Shown here: piece by piece, positions 1 to 7,040 of the stretch | Layout: each line of letters starts with the position of its first letter | How positions within the stretch are numbered: the stretch's first letter is position 1 | Assembly: GCA_003482695.1 (NCBI GenBank) | Contig: DMYC01000086.1 | Location: 1 to 7,267 of the forward strand | Origin: Clostridiales bacterium UBA8960 | Lineage (GTDB): Bacteria > Bacillota > Clostridia > Peptostreptococcales > Acidaminobacteraceae | DNA: 7,267 bases | Direction: 5' to 3' | Position numbers and translations under genes: made by a program | Notes under the pieces: generated by a model | What the model saw: the letters and a program-made list of their open reading frames with translations, nothing else | Databases searched by the model: none | What the model was told of the DNA's origin: nothing

Positions 1-366
1 ACAGCTGGATGTGCTAAATACAGATACAACAAACTCGGACTTGGCGATATCGGTGGCATTCCAAGAGTACTTGACGCTGGCCAATGTAATGACTCTTATT
101 CACTTGCAGTCATCGCACTTAAACTCAAAGAAGTATTTGAACTTAACGATATCAATGAACTTCCTATTTCATACAACATCGCTTGGTATGAGCAAAAAGC
201 GGTCATCGTACTGTTGGCACTCTTATACCTCGGCGTAAAAAACATCAAATTAGGACCTACACTTCCAGCATTCCTTTCACCAAATGTGGCAAATGTACTG
301 GTTAACACATTCGGCATCAATGGCATCGGAACTGTAGAAGAAGATTTGGTACAATTCTTAGGTTAA
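1..366 (+). CDS. hcp: Hybrid cluster protein (hydroxylamine reductase), C-terminal part only
   Basis: This is the last 121 codons of an open frame that enters from the left edge and ends at TAA 364-366; the start lies outside the window. Hcp is a cytoplasmic Fe-S protein with a hybrid [4Fe-2O-2S] cluster, linked to nitric oxide and hydroxylamine reduction in anaerobes. The fragment begins with GCAKYRYN and continues with [10 protein letters not shown] and WYEQKA. The two cysteines (fragment residues 4 and 29) and the glutamate (residue 64) are spaced exactly like hybrid-cluster ligands Cys434, Cys459 and Glu494 of the Desulfovibrio protein, so the visible part looks intact and functional. The family is about 530-560 residues long, so roughly three quarters is missing, including the N-terminal Cys cluster. 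The gene converges on the lipoprotein gene downstream and ends about 47 bp before a hairpin terminator. The assignment is secure; regulation cannot be seen here. Confidence 0.95.
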   Translation, partial: TAGCAKYRYNKLGLGDIGGIPRVLDAGQCNDSYSLAVIALKLKEVFELNDINELPISYNIAWYEQKAVIVLLALLYLGVKNIKLGPTLPAFLSPNVANVLVNTFGINGIGTVEEDLVQFLG

Positions 367-412
367 TTCGAAAAGAGATAGATAGAAATTAATAATGGGT
401 CATGTCATTAAG

Positions 413-446
413 AAAAGGGGTGTACAATATGTACAGCCCCTTTTTT
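413..446. terminator. Bidirectional intrinsic terminator between hcp and the lipoprotein gene
   Basis: AAAAGGGG (413-420) pairs with CCCCTTTT (437-444), and TGTACA (421-426) pairs with TGTACA (430-435) around a 3-nt ATA loop, with one bulged G at 436. On the + strand the stem is followed by six T (441-446). On the - strand it is followed by TTTTCTT, so it can stop transcripts from both converging genes. The T-run reaches the first base of the lipoprotein stop codon (TGA, 448-446 on the - strand), so the two transcription units are packed with no spare sequence. Confidence 0.88.
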
Positions 447-1804
447 CATGGTGTTTGCAAGTCTAGTAGCTCGCCGGTTTCAATGTTGAGGTATATCGCG
501 CCTTCTGAGGTTCTATCAAATGCAATTCGGTAAAAGCCTTCTCTAACAAACAATTCGTCTACATTTGAAGGTGAAAAGTAATGCTCTGATACTGAGAATG
601 TCTGTATGGTTCTCATAACGCGCCTATCGTAAACTTTCCATATCAAATTTTCTGGATTTGCTTCATCGCGCATTCCCGTTGCATAGACAACATAATCTCC
701 AATAATGTTGACTGTGAATACAAAAGAGGTTGGAAGATTGTTTTGAGACATCGGTGGGCTAGGCTTAAATTGATCAATGAGAAGCCAGTTTCGATTAATG
801 AACCAATAAACTTCAATGATTGGTTCACCCTGAACATCTACCGTGTTACACTCTAGGATGCTTCCAATACCATGATAAGGTGTCGGTGAGCCAACATAAG
901 AAATGGATGAGAACGGTTTTGGAGGGTCTATTTTGAACTGTTTTAAGACATTGCCACTTAAATCTAGTATCATGTGAATGAGTTCAGGCGATGTCGACGT
1001 GCTGGCGGGGCTAGGGTTTGTAACGAGCAGCCATGGTGAAGAATAGCGATCGAATGACATCGGCAGTGCGAAGTCAAAGCCTTCTCGTTCAGCTAGTCCG
1101 CTCAGTACATTAATTTTATGTTCGGGATATGATCCGTTTAAACCGTCAATATAAGCATAGCTCACAAGTTTATCTTCATGTGTGGCAAAAACATCACCTG
1201 TTTCTCCCTTCATCATCCAAGTGTTTTGAACCTGTCCAAAACCTTCGATGTGGTAAGAGATTCTATATTCTTCTGAACCCTCACTTTGTGTGATGACTTT
1301 CAGAGCATCAAATGTCTCATTTCCGATGGTGAATGCGTTCGTCTCAAGAAAAGCCTCATTCGTAAGCGTCTGTCCAGCTTCGTTTTTTTTCTCCCATTTG
1401 TATTTTGTATATCTGTTTGATTCATCAAGCGATTCATCAGACCATCGCGAGACTGTTTCGGTGTAATCCATATCCCAAAACGCATCAAGTGAACTGAAAT
1501 CGCCAGCTTCTTTACCATCGATCTTAATCGCAAGGCCATCGTGAATCTGGAAAACAGCGTAAGTGGCTGCGCCAGTGCTTAAGACTTTTTGTTGCATCCA
1601 AGTGTCATTAAGGATATCGATAATGATCATGTGACCTTCATTTTCGTAACCACCTGTGAAATACTGAACCATGGTTCGATTGGGTTGATAGAGGCTCCAG
1701 TCGATAAGTGGTTCATCTTCATAAGCGGTTTTCTTTGAACATCCGGTTGCGATTAAAACAAATGCAATCAGTAAAAAAAGCATCAAACGAATGTAGCGTT
1801 TCAT
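446..1804 (-). CDS. Putative lipoprotein of unknown function
   Basis: This encodes a 452-residue protein with an N-terminal lipoprotein signal: MKRY, a hydrophobic stretch at about residues 7-19, then IATGC with the lipidated cysteine at residue 22. The mature protein should be anchored to the outer face of the cytoplasmic membrane. ATG 1804 is preferred because AAAGGAGG lies 7 nt upstream; an upstream in-frame GTG (1822) overlaps that binding site and would add only six residues. The mature part has no further membrane segment and looks rich in beta strands. Residues around 44-60 (YQPNRTMVQYFTGGYENEG) and the later GFGQVQNTW recall the 'YxP...yF.G.gNE' and 'GVGLV' patterns of clostridial and bacillar lipoproteins, but this is a weak inference. 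A Pro/Ser/Thr-rich stretch NPSPASTSTSPE (about 263-274) lies in the second half. The C-terminal half may be propeller-like. It is monocistronic and divergent from the HAD gene. I cannot assign a function. Confidence 0.85.
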   Translation of the reverse strand: MKRYIRLMLFLLIAFVLIATGCSKKTAYEDEPLIDWSLYQPNRTMVQYFTGGYENEGHMIIIDILNDTWMQQKVLSTGAATYAVFQIHDGLAIKIDGKEAGDFSSLDAFWDMDYTETVSRWSDESLDESNRYTKYKWEKKNEAGQTLTNEAFLETNAFTIGNETFDALKVITQSEGSEEYRISYHIEGFGQVQNTWMMKGETGDVFATHEDKLVSYAYIDGLNGSYPEHKINVLSGLAEREGFDFALPMSFDRYSSPWLLVTNPSPASTSTSPELIHMILDLSGNVLKQFKIDPPKPFSSISYVGSPTPYHGIGSILECNTVDVQGEPIIEVYWFINRNWLLIDQFKPSPPMSQNNLPTSFVFTVNIIGDYVVYATGMRDEANPENLIWKVYDRRVMRTIQTFSVSEHYFSPSNVDELFVREGFYRIAFDRTSEGAIYLNIETGELLDLQTP

Positions 1805-1811
1805 AAAAAGC

Positions 1812-1819
1812 CCTCCTTT
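1812..1819 (-). promoter_or_regulatory. Ribosome binding site that decides the lipoprotein start
   Basis: The minus strand reads AAAGGAGG, 7 nt before ATG 1804. The longer alternative start (GTG 1822-1820) sits immediately before and overlaps this site and has no Shine-Dalgarno sequence of its own. This favours the 452-residue product over the 458-residue one. Confidence 0.8.
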
Positions 1820-1835
1820 CACATTCTTTGAAATG

Positions 1836-1864
1836 ATTATATCACACTGAATTTAATAAATTGT
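1836..1864 (-). promoter_or_regulatory. Probable sigma-A promoter of the lipoprotein gene (extended -10)
   Basis: On the minus strand, TGATATAAT (1844-1836) is a perfect -10 hexamer with the extended TG motif. The -35 position at 17-nt spacing is only ACAATT (1864-1859), which is weak but tolerable with an extended -10. Transcription should start near 1830, leaving a short leader before the AAAGGAGG site. I could not find an equally good promoter on the + strand of this 120-bp divergent region for the HAD gene; only weak AT-rich matches occur (for example TTGTTT at 1861). Confidence 0.6.
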
Positions 1865-1924
1865 TTACCTGAGTAAGCTTTAATTTATTTGTAAGATATG
1901 GTATGACTATTAGAGGAGGTTACT

Positions 1925-2764
1925 ATGCAAAAACACAAAATAAAAGCCGTCATCTCGGACCTCGATGGTACGCTTCTGAATGCACATCATATGTTAAGCG
2001 AATATAGCAAGTGCGTCATCAGAAGATTGACTCAACAGGGCATTCATTTTATGATCGCTACGGGTAGACACCACCTGGATGCGAGCCAAATCAAAAATAA
2101 GCTTGGCGTGGATGCGTATTTGATTACAGCCAATGGCGCAACGGTTTCAAATATGGAAGGCAAACTGATTTATGAGGCAATTCTTCCGCGTGAAATCGTC
2201 GAAGATGTTTTATCGATTGAAGTAGAAAAAGGTGTATTTAAGAATTTGTATCAAGGTGAGCATTGGTTGATGGAAGAGTCTGATAAAATTTTTGATCAGT
2301 ATTATCAGGAGGGCGATTTCCAGTATACGCTTTGCGCATTTAAAGACTATCTGGATAAACCGATCAACAAAGTGTTCTTCACTGCCTTTAAGCATGAGGA
2401 CCTCATCGTGATTGCAGACCAAATCAAAGCTAAATATGGCGATGCCATCGCTGTGACTTTTTCTATGCCTGAGTGTCTGGAAATTATGCCGAAGGGCGTC
2501 AACAAAGGGGTAGCCGTTCTGGAGACGATCAAACAATTTGATCTTCTGCCTGAAGATGTCATCGCATTTGGAGATGGGCTCAACGATTTTGAAATGCTCC
2601 AAGTAGTTGGAAAAGGCTATCTTATGGGTAATGCGCACCCAATGCTGAAAGAGAAACTACCGAGTCTTCAGATTATTGGTCATCATAGTGATGACGCAGT
2701 CGCCCGTGAACTTGTAAAATTGTTTGGCCTTGAAGAGACAGTGCCTTGTCATGCAGCTATTTAG
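1925..2764 (+). CDS. Cof-type HAD-superfamily phosphatase (HAD-IIB)
   Basis: This is a 279-residue soluble cytoplasmic hydrolase, the normal length for the Cof/YidA group, which dephosphorylates small phosphorylated metabolites such as sugar phosphates and flavin or pyridoxal phosphates. All four HAD motifs are present: motif I SDLDGTLL with nucleophile D12 and acid/base D14; motif II MIATGR with T46; motif III GVNKG with K194; and motif IV FGDGLND with the Mg-binding acids D217 and D221. The C2-type cap lies between motifs II and III (about residues 85-185), and NGA (70-72) and PECLEIMPKGVNKG are typical of the family. ATG 1925 is well supported by AGAGGAGG five nt upstream. The gene has its own terminator and is separated from aroB by 60 bp, so a role in aromatic synthesis is not implied. 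Substrate cannot be predicted in this promiscuous family. Confidence 0.93.
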   Translation: MQKHKIKAVISDLDGTLLNAHHMLSEYSKCVIRRLTQQGIHFMIATGRHHLDASQIKNKLGVDAYLITANGATVSNMEGKLIYEAILPREIVEDVLSIEVEKGVFKNLYQGEHWLMEESDKIFDQYYQEGDFQYTLCAFKDYLDKPINKVFFTAFKHEDLIVIADQIKAKYGDAIAVTFSMPECLEIMPKGVNKGVAVLETIKQFDLLPEDVIAFGDGLNDFEMLQVVGKGYLMGNAHPMLKEKLPSLQIIGHHSDDAVARELVKLFGLEETVPCHAAI

Positions 2765-2785
2765 TCTGCACGACAAGGTCTTTTT
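2744..2785 (+). terminator. Intrinsic terminator overlapping the HAD gene stop codon
   Basis: CCTTGTC (2744-2750) pairs with GACAAGG (2772-2778), and TGCAG (2752-2756) pairs with CTGCA (2766-2770) across an A/C mismatch. TCTTTTT (2779-2785) follows. The left arm encodes the last residues of the HAD protein and the stop codon TAG (2762-2764) lies in the loop, so the last codons double as a transcription signal. It separates the HAD gene from the aro operon, although read-through into aroB cannot be excluded. Confidence 0.85.
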
Positions 2786-2789
2786 CATG

Positions 2790-2795
2790 TATAAT
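2790..2795 (+). promoter_or_regulatory. Candidate -10 element for the aroBACE operon
   Basis: A perfect TATAAT lies 29 nt before the aroB ATG and five nt after the HAD terminator T-run. The matching -35 position (about 2767-2772, TGCACG) is poor and falls inside the terminator stem, so the promoter is probable rather than proven. Expected transcription start is near 2802, leaving a leader of about 23 nt with GGAGG at 2816-2820. So short a leader leaves no room for an attenuator or riboswitch. Confidence 0.5.
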
Positions 2796-2824
2796 ATTGT
2801 CAATAGACGTTTTATGGAGGCGAT

Positions 2825-3886
2825 ATGACCCTACCTAACATTCACCTTGAGTTTGGAAAAAGGAAATATGTTGTACATATAGACAAGAAAATATGCCATG
2901 ATCATTTGTTGCGTGAATATTGCGATCAGGAAAATTTGGGTGATGTTGTGATCATCACAGACGAGAATTTGGCGTTGCATTATCGTGGTCTACTTGAAGG
3001 ATTCAAGTCGATTGTGGTACCAAGCGGTGAACCGTCAAAAACACTTAATGCCTACGCTAGTGTCCTTGAAAAAATGGTTGAGTTTGGCATCACTCGAAAA
3101 GGGCTGGTCCTTGCGTTTGGTGGTGGTGTGATCGGGGATTTGGCGGGGTTTGTTGCGGCGACCTATATGAGGGGCATTAGGCTCATTCAGGTGCCAACGA
3201 CGTTGCTCGCTATGGTAGACAGCAGTATTGGTGGAAAAGTAGCCGTAAACCTGCCAAATGGGAAAAACCTTGTGGGTACGTTTTATCAGCCGGATGTTGT
3301 GCATATCAACCCGAATTTTTTAAAGACACTCCCAAAACGCGAATGGTCAAATGGAATCGCAGAAGTCATCAAATACGCAGTAGGTTTTGATGCTTCCCTG
3401 ATGGATCTGCTGGAGAATGCCATGGAAGAACATCTGGAGGTCATGATCTATAAATGCGTAAAGATTAAGGCCGATATTGTCATGCAGGATGAAAAGGATG
3501 AGGGCATTAGAAATCTTTTGAATTTTGGTCATACGTTAGGGCATGCCATTGAACATTACTACGATTATGCGCGTTTTTTGCACGGTGAAGCGGTTGCTAT
3601 TGGCATCGCCGCTAAAACAAGAATCGCGTTTCAGGAGCAATTGATAAGCGCGGTTGAACTCAGTAGAGTCCTTAACTTGCTCAGAAAATACGATCTGCCT
3701 ACGTCTCTCGAGGCGCATTCTTTGCATGCGGTACTTAGTGGCATAAAGCACGACAAGAAAGCGGCATCTGATAAAGCCATATGGATCGGGCTGAAGTCAC
3801 TGGGTGAACTGGAAGTCAGAACGTGTTCATCTGAGGAGGCGATCGAACTTTTTTCAGGAGGTTTACGTGATAAACAAGACTTATGA
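2825..3886 (+). CDS. aroB: 3-dehydroquinate synthase
   Basis: This 353-residue cytoplasmic enzyme converts DAHP to 3-dehydroquinate, step 2 of the shikimate pathway, using NAD+ and a divalent metal (usually zinc). The NAD-binding and core motifs are clear: FGGGVIGDLAGFVAATYMRG (residues 98-117), then QVPTTLLAMVDSSIGGKVAVN (122-142) and GKNLVGTFYQP (146-156). Expected metal ligands are E180 in AEVIK, H236 in NFGHTLGHA and H253 in HGEAVA; all are present, so the enzyme should be active. Length is normal for a single-domain bacterial AroB. ATG 2825 follows GGAGG by 4 nt. It is the first gene of aroB-aroA-aroC-aroE and overlaps aroA by 20 bp. The probable promoter is just upstream (TATAAT at 2790). 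Confidence 0.97.
   Translation: MTLPNIHLEFGKRKYVVHIDKKICHDHLLREYCDQENLGDVVIITDENLALHYRGLLEGFKSIVVPSGEPSKTLNAYASVLEKMVEFGITRKGLVLAFGGGVIGDLAGFVAATYMRGIRLIQVPTTLLAMVDSSIGGKVAVNLPNGKNLVGTFYQPDVVHINPNFLKTLPKREWSNGIAEVIKYAVGFDASLMDLLENAMEEHLEVMIYKCVKIKADIVMQDEKDEGIRNLLNFGHTLGHAIEHYYDYARFLHGEAVAIGIAAKTRIAFQEQLISAVELSRVLNLLRKYDLPTSLEAHSLHAVLSGIKHDKKAASDKAIWIGLKSLGELEVRTCSSEEAIELFSGGLRDKQDL
3856..3861 (+). promoter_or_regulatory. Ribosome binding site that decides the aroA start
   Basis: AGGAGG lies inside the end of aroB, five nt before GTG 3867. The longest open frame starts at 3804, but that would prepend 21 residues with no family counterpart and no Shine-Dalgarno sequence in the right place. 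Confidence 0.85.
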
Positions 3887-5141
3887 TGTCACTTTGAAAG
3901 GTTGCAAATTAAAGGGAAAAGTCAAGGTTCCACCATCGAAGAGCCTGAGCCATAGGGCGCTAATTGCCGCGGGGCTTTCTTCGGGCACGTCTGTCATTCG
4001 CAACATCGTGTTGTCAGAAGACATTAAAGCGACGATGGCGGCGATGAAACATTTTGGTGCGACATTCGACCTACTTGAAGAGGTCGAGAATAGGTGTACG
4101 TACCTTATTTCGAATCACGGTGCCCCTATGGAAGATGATGGGCGAGCGGTCGAAATTTTCTGCAACGAATCTGGATCCACAGCCCGGTTTTTGATTCCTT
4201 TTTTTCACCTCATAGATAGGACGGTTGTTTTTACAGGTGCGAACAGTTTGGCTGAAAGGCCATTTGACCCTTACTTTGATTTGTTTGATGCGCAAGGCAT
4301 CGCTTACACAAAGTCCAAAAGGGGGTTGCCGCTTTCGGTTAGAGGAAAGCTTAAAGCTGGGCGATACGAAATGGTTGGCAATGTGAGTTCGCAGTTCATC
4401 ACGGGTTTGCTTTATATTTTACCCCTGCTTGATGGCGACTCTGAACTCGTTATCAAACCGCCATTCGAGTCGAAAGGGTACGTAGATCTAACATTGGAAG
4501 TCTTATCTGCATTTGGCATCGAAATTGTGCAAATGAGTGAACATCATTTTTACGTATTGGGCAATCAAAGTTACCAAAGCACGGATTTCACTGTGGAAGG
4601 CGACTATTCACAAGCTGCGTTTTTCATGGTGGCAAATGCGCTGGGATCTGAGATTGAACTTGAGGGTTTATCAAAGGATTCGAAACAAGCAGACCGCATA
4701 ATCGATGAAATGATAAAGATGGCTTTTGGGCCAGCAAATGGACCGACTCATGTGCCCACTTTCGACGTAACTGATTGCCCAGACCTCGTTCCAATATTGT
4801 CGGTCTTGCTTGCGCTCTCATCTGGTAATAATGAGATTGTAGGGGGCAGACGCGTCAGAATTAAAGAGTCTGATCGAATAAAGGCAATCGCTTCCGAGCT
4901 TACTAAAATGGGCGCATCGATCGATGAAACGCCTGAAGGATTGATTTTTTCTGGAGTGGACAGTTTGTCACCCGCACAGGTTTACGCATGGAATGACCAT
5001 AGGATCGCAATGGCACTCGCCATCGCCTCTACATGCACAAAAGGGGAGACAAAAATACTGGGTGCTGATTGTGTAAGAAAATCTTATCCCGATTTTTGGG
5101 ATGTTTTTATAAAGTTAGGAGGCGATGCAATTGTCGAGTAG
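3867..5141 (+). CDS. aroA: 3-phosphoshikimate 1-carboxyvinyltransferase (EPSP synthase), GTG start
   Basis: This 424-residue cytoplasmic enzyme joins shikimate-3-phosphate and PEP to give EPSP, step 6 of the pathway. From the N-terminus: VPPSKSLSHRA (K25, S26 and R30, binding PEP and S3P), NESGSTARFLIP (100-111, PEP-site loop), NVSSQFITGLL (172-182), DCPDLVP with catalytic D306 (303-309), RIKESDRI with E334 (331-338), NDHRIAM (376-382) and VRKSYPDFW with K405 (403-411). All residues expected for catalysis are seen. The PEP loop ESGSTAR keeps the glycine equivalent to E. coli G96 but differs from both the classical NAGTAMRPL and the usual class II sequence; it resembles the GESGST(L)RFLIP form of clostridia. 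GTG 3867 is chosen from AGGAGG at 3856 and family length. The gene overlaps aroB by 20 bp and aroC by 11 bp, consistent with translational coupling. Confidence 0.96.
   Translation: MINKTYDVTLKGCKLKGKVKVPPSKSLSHRALIAAGLSSGTSVIRNIVLSEDIKATMAAMKHFGATFDLLEEVENRCTYLISNHGAPMEDDGRAVEIFCNESGSTARFLIPFFHLIDRTVVFTGANSLAERPFDPYFDLFDAQGIAYTKSKRGLPLSVRGKLKAGRYEMVGNVSSQFITGLLYILPLLDGDSELVIKPPFESKGYVDLTLEVLSAFGIEIVQMSEHHFYVLGNQSYQSTDFTVEGDYSQAAFFMVANALGSEIELEGLSKDSKQADRIIDEMIKMAFGPANGPTHVPTFDVTDCPDLVPILSVLLALSSGNNEIVGGRRVRIKESDRIKAIASELTKMGASIDETPEGLIFSGVDSLSPAQVYAWNDHRIAMALAIASTCTKGETKILGADCVRKSYPDFWDVFIKLGGDAIVE
5117..5122 (+). promoter_or_regulatory. Ribosome binding site that decides the aroC start
   Basis: AGGAGG lies inside the end of aroA. 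It is only 2 nt before ATG 5125, which is too close, but 8 nt before TTG 5131. Starting at TTG gives MSSSMGKIVK, which matches the usual MSSxxG opening of chorismate synthases. Confidence 0.8.
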
Positions 5142-6234
5142 CATGGGTAAAATAGTCAAAATCACATTATTTGGTGAATCTCATGGCCCTGCAGTGGGGT
5201 GCGTTATTGATGGGTTGGTACCAAATATCAAGTTAGATCTGGAACACATTGAAAAACGTTTAAGTCAAAGGCGACCAGGACAAAGCCATTTAGTGACCAG
5301 CCGCAAAGAGCTTGACCGATTTGAAATATTAAGCGGCACATATGATGGAAGAACGACAGGGGCGCCACTCACTGTGATTTTTCCTAATACGGATAAAAAA
5401 TCAGAAGACTACGATGTGGCTAAAAAAGTATTCCGGCCCGGACATGCAGATTATACAGGCTTTGTGAAATCGCAGGGTGCAAATGATCCAAGAGGCGGCG
5501 GCCATTTTTCTGCGAGGCTTACGGCACCACTGGTTTTTGCCGGTGCACTTGCTGAACAACTCCTTTTATCAAGAGGCATCAAAATTGCAGGTCATATTGC
5601 GAGCATTGGAATGGCAAAAAGTCTAAGCTTAAGTGACTTTTCTGGTTACAATGAAGAACTAATGGCGCTTGACGACACAAAATACAACATATTTGAATCG
5701 CATCAGAAGCAGCTGCTTGAGGAAGTCGAAAGGGCGAAAGACACTGACGATTCAGTAGGTGCAGTAGTGGAAATCGCAGTATTCGGACTACCTGTGGGCC
5801 TTGGATCACCTTTCTTCGATACTGTCGAAAGTCAACTGTCTTATGGCGTCTTTTCGATTCCGGCTGTGAAAGGGGTCAGTTTTGGCGATGGCTTTGATTT
5901 TGCTAAGAAAAAAGGCAGCGAGGTCGTCGATGCATTTGTACTGGACCATCAGGGCAATGTCAAAACAAATGCCAACCATAACGGCGGCATAAATGGTGGC
6001 ATAACCAATGGGATGCCTCTTCTTATGAAATGTGTCTTCAAGCCGACAGCATCCATAGGAAGGGCACAGGAGACTTTGGATTTTGATGCGGGCGAGTTAA
6101 CCCACCTCGAGATAAAAGGGCGTCACGACCCTTGTGTGGCGTTAAGGGCAGTGCCAATCGTAAAAGCAGTGACAGCGTTTACATTGCTAGATATGATTAT
6201 GATGCAATATGGGGTGGCATACAATGAAAGCTAA
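5131..6234 (+). CDS. aroC: Chorismate synthase, TTG start
   Basis: This 367-residue cytoplasmic enzyme converts EPSP to chorismate, the last step of the common pathway, and needs reduced FMN. Signature segments run in order: LFGESHGPAVG (13-23, conserved H18), RRPGQSHLVTSRKE (47-60), FRPGHADYTGFVKSQGANDP (101-120), RGGGHFSARLTAP (121-133), DDSVGAVVE (206-214), VKGVSFGDGF (246-255), NHNGGINGGITNGMPL (282-297) and GRHDPCVALRAVPI (330-343). The arginine of the common GGGRxSAR motif is histidine here (H125), a variant familiar from Firmicutes and not a sign of decay. TTG 5131 is preferred over ATG 5125 for ribosome-site spacing and for its N-terminus. It overlaps aroA and aroE by 11 bp each. Whether reduced flavin comes from a separate reductase or from intrinsic activity cannot be told. 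Confidence 0.97.
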   Translation: MSSSMGKIVKITLFGESHGPAVGCVIDGLVPNIKLDLEHIEKRLSQRRPGQSHLVTSRKELDRFEILSGTYDGRTTGAPLTVIFPNTDKKSEDYDVAKKVFRPGHADYTGFVKSQGANDPRGGGHFSARLTAPLVFAGALAEQLLLSRGIKIAGHIASIGMAKSLSLSDFSGYNEELMALDDTKYNIFESHQKQLLEEVERAKDTDDSVGAVVEIAVFGLPVGLGSPFFDTVESQLSYGVFSIPAVKGVSFGDGFDFAKKKGSEVVDAFVLDHQGNVKTNANHNGGINGGITNGMPLLMKCVFKPTASIGRAQETLDFDAGELTHLEIKGRHDPCVALRAVPIVKAVTAFTLLDMIMMQYGVAYNES

Positions 6235-7030
6235 GTTTGGACTTTTGGGTGAAGTACTCGGGTACAGCCTGTCTCCCAAAATACATGAGTGGCTGTTTGG
6301 TGCACTTCAGCTGGATGCACGTTATGATTTGATTGAGATTTCAAGAGAGGCTTTTGCCCACGAGGAAACGATGGAAAAGCTCAGGAGTCTTAACGGGTTT
6401 AATGTTACGATACCCTACAAAGAAATGATGATCCCATTGCTAGATGAAATCGATTCTTTCGCGGCGGAAATCGGAGCCGTGAATACAGTTTTGAATCAAG
6501 GCGGCAAACTGGTAGGTTATAATACGGATTATTATGGGTTTTTAGAATCCTTGAAAGGTGTACAAGATAAGCTAGGACAGAAAAAGACGGCGGTTATACT
6601 TGGAACGGGTGGCGCTGCAAAAATGGCACTCAGAGGACTTGAAGCATTTGGTTTCGAGAAAATCGTCTTCATCTCCCGTAATCCCATAGAGGCGTCAAAG
6701 AAATTCGTGAACTACGAGTGTTATGATTACTCGGTTGCCCCAATAATTGCCGATATAATGGTGAACTGTACACCAACTGGCCAAAATCCAGCCAATATGG
6801 ACATGACCTTTGACGCATCGTGGTTTTCGAAAATCAACTTTTTCTTCGATCTCAATTACAACCCTTCAGAGACTTTATTGATGAAACTTGCACAAAGTCA
6901 AGGTGTCCAGACGATGAATGGCATGCGCATGCTTGCTGTTCAAGCGATTAAAGCAGAGGAAATCTGGTGGAACCGCAATATGGATGTGGATGCACTTGTA
7001 AAGGAAGTCATTAAATTGATTAGATCGTGA
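6224..7030 (+). CDS. aroE: Shikimate dehydrogenase (NADP+)
   Basis: This 268-residue cytoplasmic enzyme reduces 3-dehydroshikimate to shikimate, step 4 of the pathway. The substrate domain shows GYSLSPKIH (S15, S17), GFNVTIPYK with catalytic K66, GAVNTV (N87) and GYNTDYYGF with catalytic D102; Q240 in LAVQAIKAEEIWW fits the conserved substrate glutamine. The cofactor domain has ILGTGGAAKMA (125-135), SRNP (151-154) and NCTPTGQNP (181-189). The basic R152 after beta strand 2 is compatible with NADP(H). Length is normal for AroE. ATG 6224 has GGGGTGG six nt upstream, inside aroC; an in-frame ATG at 6209 would add five residues but has no good ribosome site. It is the last gene of the operon, closed by a terminator at 7041-7098. 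YdiB or RifI-type paralogues are less likely given the operon context. Confidence 0.95.
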   Translation: MKAKFGLLGEVLGYSLSPKIHEWLFGALQLDARYDLIEISREAFAHEETMEKLRSLNGFNVTIPYKEMMIPLLDEIDSFAAEIGAVNTVLNQGGKLVGYNTDYYGFLESLKGVQDKLGQKKTAVILGTGGAAKMALRGLEAFGFEKIVFISRNPIEASKKFVNYECYDYSVAPIIADIMVNCTPTGQNPANMDMTFDASWFSKINFFFDLNYNPSETLLMKLAQSQGVQTMNGMRMLAVQAIKAEEIWWNRNMDVDALVKEVIKLIRS

Positions 7031-7040
7031 TCCGCTTGCA

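Noticed and set aside
11..238. A 75-codon plus-strand frame at the left edge.
   Set aside because: It is out of frame with the Hcp reading frame, which has conserved hybrid-cluster ligands at exact spacing; this is a shadow.
421..435. TGTACA inverted repeats in the hcp terminator, with the same core in the aroE terminator (7055-7060 and 7067-7072), as a possible shared regulator site.
   Set aside because: In both places the repeat forms the upper stem of a hairpin with a T-run, which fully explains it; a six-base palindrome recurring in stems is expected by chance.
2210..2638. A minus-strand open frame of 142 codons within the HAD gene.
   Set aside because: It is entirely antisense to a gene with all HAD catalytic motifs and has no family resemblance or ribosome site that I can see.
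3804..3866. N-terminal extension of AroA by 21 residues from ATG 3804.
   Set aside because: There is no ribosome site, the extension is highly charged and unlike the family, and AGGAGG with GTG 3867 is correctly spaced.
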